Shown: piece by piece, positions 7,933 through 15,538 of the stretch
Layout of the letters: each line of letters starts with the position of its first letter
Position numbering within the stretch: the first letter of the stretch is position 1
Virus record (IMG/VR): IMGVR_UViG_3300042464_000635
Coordinates: 1 to 64,000 of that record
Length of the DNA: 64,000 nucleotides
Direction: 5' to 3' (one strand)
Source of the DNA: a virus
The notes under the pieces: model-generated
Database searches by the model: none
What the model was told of the DNA's origin: nothing
The model's input: only the letters and a program-made list of their open reading frames with translations
Program-made: the position numbers and the translations under genes

Positions 7933-8680
7933 TGAGCTCTTTTAGAGCTTTTCCACCTTCTGTCAAAGCTTTTACAATGGTGCTTGTGATCTCGGGTAGG
8001 TACCTTCCGTCTTTCTCGATGGTCCCCATGAATTGCAGGGCGATTTCATTAAGTGTAGGGGCTTTCGGCCTACGGGCCTCACGAAGTTCAACTGCGAGTG
8101 AGTCCCAAAGTTCCTTGTCAGATTCGTCGGCGTTTTCTCTCAACCAGTCGCAGCAAGCAGCAAGCTCCTGGTCGGCGCCCCATTGTGCGGCCTTGTCGGC
8201 GAGGATGTTTAGATCACCATCTCGCTCATAATACCCCTCGCTAGGCCACCAACTATGAACTAGTTCGTCGGGGACTTCAATCGAATTGTGCTGAGTCATT
8301 GTGTTATAAGTTTGTTCGGCAAGGTCTGGCCGGGTCTGGCCGACTGACTCTTGTAGGTGGGAGTCCCCCCAGCGGTCAGGAACGAACCAAATCAAGTTGC
8401 AGGTTCTACACTGGCTCACAAAGTCGTCCAGGCTATCGGCGTCGATGTAACCTTTTCCTCGGCCCCCTACGCAGTGACTTCCCGTGAAAGGGTGGTATTT
8501 AGTCGAGCAGATTTCTCTGCCCTTTCGTTTCCTGCCATCACTCTGAATTGTATGAAAATCAACTTCACACACTACCGACTGGTTCATGCTCAAGTCGTAC
8601 AGAGTATCGTAGTCTCTAGAAAACGTGTAGTTCCGTACTTCTTTCACTGGGTCCTGGCCATCTAGCAGTTTATCGGTCAT
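7925..8680 (-). CDS. hypothetical protein, probably two joined modules
   Basis: 251 aa. The first half has Cys pairs and CVGGRGKGYIDAD. The second half (from about residue 127, MTQHNSIEVP) has a WGADQELAACCDWL segment like small proteins of Synechococcus phages. It may be a fusion, or two genes merged by a lost base. Confidence 0.7.
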   Translation of the reverse strand: MTDKLLDGQDPVKEVRNYTFSRDYDTLYDLSMNQSVVCEVDFHTIQSDGRKRKGREICSTKYHPFTGSHCVGGRGKGYIDADSLDDFVSQCRTCNLIWFVPDRWGDSHLQESVGQTRPDLAEQTYNTMTQHNSIEVPDELVHSWWPSEGYYERDGDLNILADKAAQWGADQELAACCDWLRENADESDKELWDSLAVELREARRPKAPTLNEIALQFMGTIEKDGRYLPEITSTIVKALTEGGKALKELNG

Positions 8681-8695
8681 ATTGTTGTGTGGAAA

Positions 8696-8887
8696 TCATT
8701 CGTAAAACTTGTCAAGTTTGGAAAGAACCTCACGTCTCGTGGGTAAATTTAGTGCCATACGCAACGTGTCGTTTTCGTGTATCAAAAGTATTACCATATC
8801 TGGCGTAGTAACTTCGCATTCTGGGAATTGCGACCCGATAAGGGTTGAAATTCTCATATACTCCGTTTTGTAGTCAGTTTCTTCCAT
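8696..8887 (-). CDS. hypothetical protein
   Basis: A 63-aa acidic helical protein (starts MEETDYKTEY). No domain recognised. Sits between two longer orphans in the same operon. Confidence 0.65.
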   Translation of the reverse strand: MEETDYKTEYMRISTLIGSQFPECEVTTPDMVILLIHENDTLRMALNLPTRREVLSKLDKFYE

Positions 8888-8917
8888 ACTAGAACCTTCG
8901 GTGTTGGCTTAAATGAG

Positions 8918-9511
8918 TTAAAAGTGTGGCATCAAGGTCGCACAGTTAGAACCGTCTTGCCGGAGTCGAAGGGCAATCCATAGTCTCTTGAGCAGCGGTT
9001 CTTTTCTGTACCGTTCTAACCTCCCTTCAGTAACCTTAAGGGAGTTTGCTAAGGCACGAGCATCATTCTGGGACTTCTCAAGGTTTCGCCCTAGCGTCCA
9101 AAGTTTCTGCCCTTGGTCTTGTACTGTGTTCTCAAGCTTGACCACCTTATTACGGAGTTTGGAGTTAATGTAGGTGGATAAAATCTTCTCGGTCTGAGGC
9201 TCAATCGCAAATAAGTGAAGGTAGGAGGGGTCGTAGTTCCCGGACTTCCGGCCCCCGTCGTAACTCTCCAAGTATAAACGTTCAACCTCAGGAAGATCAT
9301 GAAGAGGTAAACTTGAGCAGAAACCAACCTCGTGTAGTGGGAGACTTTCTACGTGATTCTTCCTCGTGAGTAAAACCTTGTTATCCGGGTCATCTGTAGG
9401 TATGCGGAATAGCTCGTCAGGGTCTAAGAGTGGAGCGTACCTGACGTATTTGTCATTGTCATAAACGGGTACGACCGTTTTAGTTAGAGTGTATATTGTG
9501 GCGTTTCTCAT
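8918..9511 (-). CDS. hypothetical protein with coiled coil
   Basis: 197 aa. The N-terminal two thirds are mixed. Residues 120-165 form a heptad-rich helix (KLENTVQDQGQKLWTLGRNL) ending in a basic segment. May oligomerise; not recognised otherwise. Confidence 0.7.
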   Translation of the reverse strand: MRNATIYTLTKTVVPVYDNDKYVRYAPLLDPDELFRIPTDDPDNKVLLTRKNHVESLPLHEVGFCSSLPLHDLPEVERLYLESYDGGRKSGNYDPSYLHLFAIEPQTEKILSTYINSKLRNKVVKLENTVQDQGQKLWTLGRNLEKSQNDARALANSLKVTEGRLERYRKEPLLKRLWIALRLRQDGSNCATLMPHF

Positions 9512-9584
9512 TTTTCAGTGGTTTAGGGGTGTGAATTAGTATGCTGGACCGGAGTCGAGGTAAAGGTTCCCTGGCGAGGTCCCC

Positions 9585-9914
9585 CTAGTCGGACTCGTCC
9601 GGCGATAGGATCTCGTCGAGGTCGACTTGGACACCCGCCACCAGTAACTGGAGTCGTTCGACCAGGCTCGCGCCCACAGCCCGCAGGTATTCTCCTTGGT
9701 TTATTTCGTCGAGTCTGCACCACTCTTCAAGATTTGGATTCAAGTCTGGGGGCGAAATGGGCCAGTGCTTGGCCTCGTATTCCTCTACTAAAATTGTCAA
9801 GGTCTCTAACTGGAGGTACTCGGGGCTACCAACCAACGCACCCAGGTAGCGGTCGATGCCCTTGAGCGCAAGGTCGTACTCGGCTTCGTTTGCGAGAGGT
9901 TTAACGGATTGCAT
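9585..9914 (-). CDS. HigA-like N-terminal domain protein lacking the HTH
   Basis: 109 aa. Residues 7-55 follow the N-terminus of HigA antitoxins: ANEAEYDLALKGIDRYL, then GSPEYLQLETLTILVEEYE and the KHWPISPPD landmark. In HigA the PPD is followed by a Cro-type HTH; here the next 54 residues are acidic and show none. There is no HigB toxin beside it. A truncated HigA could still bind or neutralise HigB, which is inference. Confidence 0.6.
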   Translation of the reverse strand: MQSVKPLANEAEYDLALKGIDRYLGALVGSPEYLQLETLTILVEEYEAKHWPISPPDLNPNLEEWCRLDEINQGEYLRAVGASLVERLQLLVAGVQVDLDEILSPDESD

Positions 9915-9939
9915 GGTGTTTTGGCGTATGAGGCCTAAG

Positions 9940-10344
9940 TTATAATGTTGTGTTTCTAATTAGGACCCCCAACTTATTTGGCAGAGAAACAGGGATTCCA
10001 CCGCAAACTTTGCAGTAGTCCTCGGGTTCAGTTTCAGGGGTTAGAAGCCGATGTTTGTTATTGTACTGAAGTTCATCTAACCGCTCCCTCACCTTGATGA
10101 GTGACGCGAGTGGGAACAACCACCGCCCATCAGACTGAAAAGCACCGGGAAAGTACCCGCCTTCAAGCCAGTTACTGACAGTTTCGTCGGAGCCAATCTC
10201 AAGGAAAGCCGCAGCTTGCTCTGAGTCATACAGGTCTGCTTTTGACACGAGAGTGTAGTTTTCAGCTACCGATTGCAGAACAGCATTGTTGTCTCGGATT
10301 CTTTCCGCAACAGTTCTTGAGTTGAAAGGTGCTGAGTAATCCAT
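9940..10344 (-). CDS. HTH protein, MerR/excisionase-like
   Basis: 134 aa. Residues 47-80 (EQAAAFLEIGSDETVSNWL, then PGAFQSDGRWLFPLASL) have the spacing of a winged MerR or excisionase helix-turn-helix. The C-terminus has CKVCGG. Probable DNA-binding regulator next to the HigA-like gene. Confidence 0.6.
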   Translation of the reverse strand: MDYSAPFNSRTVAERIRDNNAVLQSVAENYTLVSKADLYDSEQAAAFLEIGSDETVSNWLEGGYFPGAFQSDGRWLFPLASLIKVRERLDELQYNNKHRLLTPETEPEDYCKVCGGIPVSLPNKLGVLIRNTTL

Positions 10345-10451
10345 CGCGTTATTTCAGGGTTATAAGGTTTACCCTGCGGATTCTTTCGGGGACTACTAGT
10401 TGGTGTCCGTAGGTTCGTCAAACCGGTGAAGTTCCTGGAGAAGTCTAGCAT
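10266..10451 (-). CDS. doubtful ORF bridging a gap
   Basis: A 61-aa frame whose first 35 codons fill the space between 10344 and 10460; the rest is antiparallel overlap with the start of 9940-10344. It may be a shorter gene whose stop is hidden by an indel, or nothing. Confidence 0.25.
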   Translation of the reverse strand: MLDFSRNFTGLTNLRTPTSSPRKNPQGKPYNPEITRWITQHLSTQELLRKESETTMLFCNR

Positions 10452-10459
10452 AGTGGAGC

Positions 10460-10711
10460 TCAATCGTGCTTGAGCATTCGAGTAGTGCGACCTGTTTTTC
10501 TTAGGTTGTCAAAAGGTGCTGTCGTTGTCGTTGATTTAATCATAGAGGACTCGAAGACTTGTTTAACTTTTCCGGATTTTCGATTAAGATCCCGGAGTGC
10601 GGCATTTTCTCGTCTAATTCTCTCAGTTTCTTCTCTGAACGCAGCATTTTGGGCAGCCAGCGCTTCAGTTTCTCGTTGAAAGGGTTTCAGCCAGTCTGGG
10701 CAGTTACTCAT
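10460..10711 (-). CDS. coiled-coil protein
   Basis: 83 aa. Residues 8-48 form a charged heptad helix (ALAAQNAAFREETERIRREN). The Thr-rich tail ends in a basic segment. The leader has AAAGGGGAG before ATG, an unusual good Shine-Dalgarno here. Similar in style to 54566-54859. Confidence 0.7.
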   Translation of the reverse strand: MSNCPDWLKPFQRETEALAAQNAAFREETERIRRENAALRDLNRKSGKVKQVFESSMIKSTTTTAPFDNLRKTGRTTRMLKHD

Positions 10712-10907
10712 TGCTCCCCTTTCGTAGTAAAGTCAACACTCTCAGTGTTAACCCTGTTGAACGAGTCTCTATTGCTAGCTTATAGAGTGACAATGCCCTT
10801 TGAAAGATCTCACCGCAAGACAACCCTGTACTAGACTCAAGGTCTTGCAGGTCTTGGTCTATTTCCCGTGGAAGAACGAAGTCAAATCGTGCGGGATTCA
10901 TAATCAA
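10704..10907 (-). CDS. ribbon-helix-helix-like regulator
   Basis: 67 aa. RFDFVLPREIDQDLQDL followed by GLSCGEIFQRALSLYKLA is the strand-helix-helix pattern of RHH (CopG/Arc) proteins. Such dimers bind operators, and this one could act on the dyad promoters, though nothing shows that. Overlaps neighbours at both ends. Confidence 0.6.
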   Translation of the reverse strand: MIMNPARFDFVLPREIDQDLQDLESSTGLSCGEIFQRALSLYKLAIETRSTGLTLRVLTLLRKGSNE

Positions 10908-11104
10908 TAAATGTAAATTGCATCAGTATCTCCATCATCTTCCACTTCATGCGGACCCAAATTATCACCGAGATTTGCATTGAGTTTTAATTTTACCAGA
11001 TCAATATCAATCCATGGGCAACAACCACCTTCAACGCCCCGAATTACTACTATAGTATCATCCGGAAATTCGCTCAAGGCTTCAATCAATTCGGCTTTTG
11101 TCAT
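10904..11104 (-). CDS. small acidic phage protein
   Basis: 66 aa starting MTKAELIEALSEFPDDTIVVI, a pattern common to small phage proteins of unknown role. The coding sequence is more AT-rich than its neighbours, suggesting separate acquisition. Start and stop overlap neighbours by 4 nt. Confidence 0.7.
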   Translation of the reverse strand: MTKAELIEALSEFPDDTIVVIRGVEGGCCPWIDIDLVKLKLNANLGDNLGPHEVEDDGDTDAIYIY

Positions 11105-11213
11105 TTTGGGAAATCAATGAATTCAAATTGCGTTTTCGGTGTAGGACTTGGCCCTACCGGGGCTGTAGCATTCTGGCCTTTTGCGAACTCGATTAAGTCT
11201 CTTCAAGACTCAC
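11101..11213 (-). CDS. small gene, probably interrupted by a lost base
   Basis: A GTG at 11213 opens MSLEET; adding one T to the TT near 11195 continues into a frame LIEFAKGQNATAPVGP that ends on TGA overlapping the next ATG. The 113-nt length is one short of 38 codons. Both junctions are then tight, as elsewhere in the operon. No homologue recognised. Confidence 0.4.
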
Positions 11214-11664
11214 CTTCTTCAATTTTCGGTAGCCGGGCCATAATCTCCAGGTAGAAAACATGGTACTTTACAGTTCGAGCAATGTCCCCATCGGTGACAC
11301 CTTTCAGACGCCGAACGTCTGTATTGTGCCTCAAGTCACAGAGTTTCACTCTCATGGCGTCTTCGTTTGAGAAAACACGGAACTTATACTCTTCGTATGT
11401 TTCCCCCGGTGCTTTTGTTAGGCAGCGAATGCCTTCGATAATTCGAGGAGTGAACCCCTGATCGCGTAAGTCGGCGTATGTGACCTTGGTGTCTTCAATG
11501 ATGTCGTGGCCGAGCGCAATGCACTGAAGCTCAACGTCGTTCGTTTTCAGGTAATGCATCACCTTGAGCGGATGCAAAATGTAGGGGTTGCCACCCTTGT
11601 CGTACTGATCGGCGTGGGCGTTGGTCGCCAGTACCAGCATTTTGTTAAGCAGTTGTCCTTTCAT
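11203..11664 (-). CDS. HD-domain (p)ppGpp-hydrolase-like protein
   Basis: 153 aa of the RelA/SpoT hydrolase (Mesh1-like) type: ATNAHADQYDKGGNPYILHP at 13-32, the HD pair in CIALGHDIIEDT (about 48-59), and the LCDLRHNTDV helix near 112. The length fits a small alarmone hydrolase without a synthetase domain. It would degrade (p)ppGpp or related alarmones in the host cytoplasm, countering stringent shut-down or alarmone toxins. Promoter at 11694-11722. Confidence 0.75.
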   Translation of the reverse strand: MKGQLLNKMLVLATNAHADQYDKGGNPYILHPLKVMHYLKTNDVELQCIALGHDIIEDTKVTYADLRDQGFTPRIIEGIRCLTKAPGETYEEYKFRVFSNEDAMRVKLCDLRHNTDVRRLKGVTDGDIARTVKYHVFYLEIMARLPKIEEGES

Positions 11665-11693
11665 GCCTTTCTCGGAAGTGGTGGTTATGACTT

Positions 11694-11722
11694 AGTATAG
11701 CGTCCCCCGTCCAAGAAAACAA
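11694..11722 (-). promoter_or_regulatory. promoter module, TTGTTT-17-TATACT
   Basis: -35 TTGTTT (11717-11722), -10 TATACT (11694-11699). A GGCGGTTTCCCGCC hairpin lies upstream; the spacer is not palindromic. Drives the HD gene and those after it. Confidence 0.75.
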
Positions 11723-11749
11723 GGCGGGAAACCGCCCCGGAGCAACCGG

Positions 11750-12133
11750 TTACCCATCGTGCTTCGCTACCTCCCTAGCCCGGTCTCGCATTGAGTATAT
11801 GCGTCGGCATTCGTCGTCGGTGAGCCCAAGGCCCTTGCTACGAAGGTCACGAGAACAGGTAACTGTGTTCAAAATTCTCGACAAAGCCCAGGTAAAGTCC
11901 TCCTCGGTGTAGTTTGAGCGAGGAGCCCAGTCTTTGGTGTGACGCCAAGGGTGCGTTAACCCCTGGTTTCTATAGTGCGCCACACTCTCGAATTTAGTAT
12001 GTTGGTGCCCGTCCTCTTCTTCTCCCATCAAAATTTCAATGGCACCGTCCGAGTCCATGTCTTCGAAGTCCGGGAGATGGGGTGGATAGTTGTATGATGT
12101 GGATGATGTGTGGGTGGTGTAAATCATGTTCAC
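11750..12133 (-). CDS. hypothetical protein
   Basis: 127 aa, acidic in the middle (GEEEDGHQH) and basic at the end. ATGs at 12133 and 12127 are both possible. Overlaps the upstream deoxyribosyltransferase-like gene by 4 nt. Not recognised. Confidence 0.65.
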   Translation of the reverse strand: MNMIYTTHTSSTSYNYPPHLPDFEDMDSDGAIEILMGEEEDGHQHTKFESVAHYRNQGLTHPWRHTKDWAPRSNYTEEDFTWALSRILNTVTCSRDLRSKGLGLTDDECRRIYSMRDRAREVAKHDG

Positions 12134-12645
12134 TCTACGAAACTTTTCTGAAACCTGGCCTGAAACCTGGCACTTACAGTTCGTATTGCAAGCTCAAGTC
12201 CCTCTAGACTTGAAACCTGTGGAATCCCATATCGGTCACAGACAATGTCAACGTTACCCTTACGGTGGAATCCTTCAGGGCAACACACAACCGTGTTTGT
12301 AAGAGCGTAAAAGCCGAGTCCGGACAAGAAGCCAAGTTCGAGCAAAGAAATAGGTGCGATGGTACTCGGTGCAAGATACATTACAACCAAGTCAGCTTTC
12401 TCTATGCCGTCAAGTTCCCACTCTACTTGCTCACGAAACTTATGGTTGTTCGCTCTTTGCTGCCAGGTCGGGTCCCAATCGTCGCGTCGCGGATTGTAAA
12501 TATCAATGTCGTGGTCAGCAAGACTACGTTCGAGGTCAGCTTGCCAGTCGGGTGCAGAGCCCATTTCTATCGAACCTGCAAGAAACACACTGAGCCTCGA
12601 CGAGAAAGGGGGTAGCTGTGCCGGTGGTTTGTAAATAGTTGCCAT
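12130..12645 (-). CDS. nucleoside 2-deoxyribosyltransferase-like protein
   Basis: 171 aa. SVFLAGSIEMGSAPDWQ at 19-35, YNPRRDDWD near 50, DLVVMYLAPSTIAPISLLEL at 85-105 and VVCCPEGF near 118 match the Nuc_deoxyri_tr2/DUF4406 fold, including the Glu after the Ser-rich strand that is catalytic in true transferases. Members cleave or exchange the N-glycosidic bond of deoxynucleosides or bind NMPs. A salvage role is plausible. The leader GAAACC(ATG) lacks a Shine-Dalgarno. Confidence 0.65.
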   Translation of the reverse strand: MATIYKPPAQLPPFSSRLSVFLAGSIEMGSAPDWQADLERSLADHDIDIYNPRRDDWDPTWQQRANNHKFREQVEWELDGIEKADLVVMYLAPSTIAPISLLELGFLSGLGFYALTNTVVCCPEGFHRKGNVDIVCDRYGIPQVSSLEGLELAIRTVSARFQARFQKSFVE

Positions 12646-12674
12646 GGTTTCAAGGTTAAGTAGTTGTGATTAAA

Positions 12675-12962
12675 TTACCAGGAAATTAAAATGTGAAGGG
12701 TCCCAACTAGTCTAACCTTGTACCCATCTTCTTCTTCTAGAACTCTAGCAACTTCCCCTTTAGTGGAGTAATCGCAGTCTCCAAAGTAAACGTTCGTATA
12801 CTTGACACCGTAACCCCTCTTAATATCCTCACGTATGGCTTTGTAGCAGTGCTCCAAAAATCTCCTCACGGTTTCAGGGTTAGCTTGTGGGTACGGGGGA
12901 GTTACAGACCTCTGTGAAGCTTCAGCAGCTGTGATTCGGTTTGAAACCTCAAGGTTTAGCAT
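12675..12962 (-). CDS. hypothetical protein
   Basis: 95 aa, helical N-terminal half, beta-rich end. Start context ACAACAACA(ATG), the A/C-rich non-Shine-Dalgarno leader typical of this genome. Lies between the RNA ligase and the deoxyribosyltransferase-like gene. Function unknown. Confidence 0.65.
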   Translation of the reverse strand: MLNLEVSNRITAAEASQRSVTPPYPQANPETVRRFLEHCYKAIREDIKRGYGVKYTNVYFGDCDYSTKGEVARVLEEEDGYKVRLVGTLHILISW

Positions 12963-12972
12963 TGTTGTTGTT

Positions 12973-13605
12973 TTAGGTTACTAAAGAGTTAGGTACAAGC
13001 TGCTGCGTCCTCCAGTGCTTGTCAGTTTGAACGTGACCTTTACGGACAAACTTAGCAACAGAAGTGCTAAAGTTATCGTAGTGAAAGGAATCAGCAAGGC
13101 GAACTACATAGCCTTCTGTCGTGTTGGTGTCCAGGCCCTTTGCCAGATTAAGGGCCACGGTCTCGTCCCAGAGTCCAGAGTAAAGAACGGAAACAGGGGT
13201 GACCCCTAACATTTCAAAGTAGTCTTCAGTGTCCTCCCATGACAATGCCCGGTTGTGCTCGTCAAAAATGCTAAACCCGTAAAAGTATGAGTGCAAGTTG
13301 GAGTAAGAAACAGAATGTTTCGCCCAGAGGTTTTCACCACAGATTCGCCACCCTTCAGGGATTTCACTACGGATCGAAGCCCAGAATTGCTTCACCCATG
13401 CGCGGTCTTCACCACCTTTGCTGTCCAGGCTCCTGGCGTGAACATAGTCTCGGTACATCGTTGTATTCTCACCGTCCATCTTTTCCGTCACAACCACGCG
13501 GTTGCCCTCAAAATGAACGACGGACGGAACAACCTTGTCGTCAGACGTTACAGCTTCTGACCAAGGTAGATGAAAAGTCCTGGGGTACTTGGTGCGGGAT
13601 TCCAT
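12973..13605 (-). CDS. RNA ligase (PF09414-like)
   Basis: 210 aa with nucleotidyltransferase motifs: motif I EKMDGENT with Lys42 as the adenylated residue, RSLDS (motif Ia-like) near 60, CGENLWAKHS (motif III region) near 90, EGYVVR (IV) at 164-169, KFVRK (V) at 185-189. It joins RNA ends through a ligase-AMP intermediate. It has no OB domain and is about the usual length of this phage/bacterial family. It is the first of three ligases, all in different subfamilies. Promoter at 13630-13658, leader about 24 nt. Confidence 0.85.
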   Translation of the reverse strand: MESRTKYPRTFHLPWSEAVTSDDKVVPSVVHFEGNRVVVTEKMDGENTTMYRDYVHARSLDSKGGEDRAWVKQFWASIRSEIPEGWRICGENLWAKHSVSYSNLHSYFYGFSIFDEHNRALSWEDTEDYFEMLGVTPVSVLYSGLWDETVALNLAKGLDTNTTEGYVVRLADSFHYDNFSTSVAKFVRKGHVQTDKHWRTQQLVPNSLVT

Positions 13606-13629
13606 GTCAGTTTCTCTGGTCTTGTACTA

Positions 13630-13658
13630 AGTATACCGTTTCCGCCGAGCAGAAGAAA
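13630..13658 (-). promoter_or_regulatory. promoter module, TTTCTT-17-TATACT
   Basis: -35 TTTCTT (13653-13658), -10 TATACT (13630-13635); imperfect spacer dyad TTCTGC-tcg-GCGGAA. Drives the RNA ligase gene. Confidence 0.65.
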
Positions 13659-13731
13659 GCGGGGGAAACCGCCTTAGCAAAGATCCGCTTAGGTTGAACC
13701 CTCGGAAACCATTGGTGAATGTGGGGAATAA

Positions 13732-13743
13732 ACGAACGTTCGT
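13732..13743. repeat. 12-bp perfect palindrome
   Basis: ACGAACGTTCGT lies in the gap between 13658 and 13773, outside any credible gene. It could be an operator or a restriction-type site. Confidence 0.4.
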
Positions 13744-13772
13744 ACGATTATCTATCGCCCTTGGACTGAACT

Positions 13773-14057
13773 TTAAAAACCCATCGGTGAGCGACCCTTG
13801 TAGCAGTCGGGTGTAGAATCACGAGAGGAAGTCACAGGGGTGAGTGGAAGCTTTGTGACACTGAAGAACCACTTTGTGTTGGGGTTGTGAGTAAGAGTTA
13901 ATTTCTTTAATGGGGGTTGGACGCTATTTAGCCACCCTTCCTCAAGGAAAGGGGGCAGTTCTCGCATGCTGGCAGCAGCGGCGTTAGCAATGTCTTGAGT
14001 GCTAGGGTCTCCCTCTAGCTTAAGGGACAAAGTGATCGTGACTTGATGAGTTTCCAT
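13773..14057 (-). CDS. hypothetical protein
   Basis: 94 aa from the ATG at 14057 (METHQVTITLSL). The longer in-frame extension runs back through the promoter and is discarded. A beta strand then a helix; no motif. Promoter at 14082-14110. Confidence 0.65.
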   Translation of the reverse strand: METHQVTITLSLKLEGDPSTQDIANAAAASMRELPPFLEEGWLNSVQPPLKKLTLTHNPNTKWFFSVTKLPLTPVTSSRDSTPDCYKGRSPMGF

Positions 14058-14081
14058 TGGGGATTTGCTTTCAACATACTT

Positions 14082-14110
14082 AGTATACCGTTTCTGCGCT
14101 GCAGAAACAA
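14082..14110 (-). promoter_or_regulatory. promoter module, TTGTTT-17-TATACT
   Basis: -35 TTGTTT (14105-14110), -10 TATACT (14082-14087). Perfect dyad TTTCTGC-agc-GCAGAAA. Upstream hairpin GGCGGTTTACCCTCC. Drives 13773-14057. Confidence 0.8.
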
Positions 14111-14164
14111 AGGAGGGTAAACCGCCCCAGAGCAACCGGGAAACCGCCTAAGCAAATGACTCGC

Positions 14165-14683
14165 TTAGAGAGAATCCACGGAAAGTGTAGGCAGCGGTAA
14201 GGGTACAGCACCGGGAATGGCCTTGGGCACCCCGATCTTGCGCTCTTTCGGCGGTCCCACTTGCGCGTCTGCTGACAGGCCCCCGTAAGCCGGTGCTTCC
14301 AGACCGGCTGGAGTGAAAGTTGGCCCAGGTGAAGGAGTGTTGGTAAACTCTGTGAACTCAGGGGGAAGGCTCGGGGGAGCTGAACCAGGGGGCGAAAGAC
14401 TGACCACAAGGTGGTTGAGACAGTCGGTATAAGGTGGCATTGCACCCGTTTCTACTATCTTCTGGGAGAGGCTCGTTCGCTGAGTGTGAACCCACTCAGA
14501 TAAAATCTGCGAAATTTTGTCGGCCCAGAATTCTGCGTTCTCTTCGTCGTTGCCTTCCTGGAGAAATGCACCTTGAATTTGGCTCCAAAGGGAATTTGAC
14601 TTTCGTTGGGCCCGTTCGAGCTCAGCGGTTAGGAACGAAATTTGTTCCTTAAGCTTTTCAATTAGGTCTTGGGAGTTTGACAT
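14165..14683 (-). CDS. coiled-coil protein with Pro-rich tail
   Basis: 172 aa. Residues 5-35 form a heptad helix (LKEQISFLTAELERAQRKS), residues 95-172 are rich in Pro, Ser and Thr and look disordered. No domain recognised. ATG preceded by ACTAAGCA, no Shine-Dalgarno. Confidence 0.7.
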   Translation of the reverse strand: MSNSQDLIEKLKEQISFLTAELERAQRKSNSLWSQIQGAFLQEGNDEENAEFWADKISQILSEWVHTQRTSLSQKIVETGAMPPYTDCLNHLVVSLSPPGSAPPSLPPEFTEFTNTPSPGPTFTPAGLEAPAYGGLSADAQVGPPKERKIGVPKAIPGAVPLPLPTLSVDSL

Positions 14684-14785
14684 TGCTTAGTTTCGTCGTT
14701 GCGGAGTACGGTATTCAAACTTGGGGTCGTAATAATAATGCTATTAAGTTGTCGAAAGTGGGTGGACCGCACCGCGAGGGCAAGG

Positions 14786-15538
14786 TTAACATCCCTGGGC
14801 CTCAGCCAGCAGCTGCCCCAACAGCCGGTCAACCACCGGCCACTGGGCGGAAGTGCGGTACTTGCGCAGGCGGATCACGTGCGATATCTCAGCGGCCAGC
14901 GCCTGAGTCCATAAGGGTTTGCCTAGCCGTTGTCTCAAGTGGGCGCACAGAGGCGCAGGGTCACATCCTGGGTGTGAGTTGAACAACCGGTGGTAATCGC
15001 TGTGGACAGACTGTAGCAATTTACCCAAGTCGAGAACGTAAGACTGAAACAAATTCGTCTTGAAATTAGGGTCGATCAGAACTATTCCCCCGTTATTTTC
15101 TACAATGATGTTTTCAAGCGTTAGGTCACCATGCGAGAAGGAGGAAGGTAGTGGAACTATTTCGTCGAGGAAATCGAAAGTTCGACGAACTATCTCGCTG
15201 TCTGTCAGAGAAACGTGCTCTAAGTGAAGACGCTCTTTGTAAGACCCCCAGTCCGTGTGTCTTGACGCAGGGAGCTTAGACCAAAGGAAGACCTGGTCTA
15301 CCAAAGTGTCAATCAAACGTGTAGATTCAATTTGTGTTCCACAAACACCTTCAATAAACTCAATGTCGTAATCTGAGTCCGACACACAGATTGTTTGCGG
15401 GAGGCGAACACTTGGTGCCAAGGTATACCGAGAAGCAATGCGAAACCACTCGCACTGCTCACCGGCATCCTTACACTTTTTCCGTATGAAATCCCCAGAG
15501 AAATCCAGGGTGGCCCCACTACTTCCCTTCACTAACAA
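14786..15538 (-). CDS. APH/choline-kinase-like small-molecule kinase
   Basis: 250 aa. The catalytic loop SHGDLTLENIIV (about 134-145) and metal-binding VLIDPNF (about 152-158) are those of aminoglycoside/choline-kinase fold enzymes, which phosphorylate sugars or amino alcohols with ATP. The Gly-rich start KGSSGATLDF fits the nucleotide loop. Its start overlaps the end of the nucleotidyltransferase gene by 20 nt. With that gene and the HAD phosphatase it forms a set able to make an activated sugar or alcohol phosphate for the nearby glycosyltransferase; the substrate is unknown. Confidence 0.7.
   Translation of the reverse strand: MLVKGSSGATLDFSGDFIRKKCKDAGEQCEWFRIASRYTLAPSVRLPQTICVSDSDYDIEFIEGVCGTQIESTRLIDTLVDQVFLWSKLPASRHTDWGSYKERLHLEHVSLTDSEIVRRTFDFLDEIVPLPSSFSHGDLTLENIIVENNGGIVLIDPNFKTNLFQSYVLDLGKLLQSVHSDYHRLFNSHPGCDPAPLCAHLRQRLGKPLWTQALAAEISHVIRLRKYRTSAQWPVVDRLLGQLLAEAQGC

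Noticed and set aside
13773-14135. Longer N-terminal extensions on many minus-strand ORFs (for example 13773-14135, 21674-22354, 53285-54556, 59968-60864)
   Set aside because: The extra codons translate the GC hairpin and promoter (a recurring RFPPLxxxxxRY-like peptide), so internal ATGs after the promoter were used.
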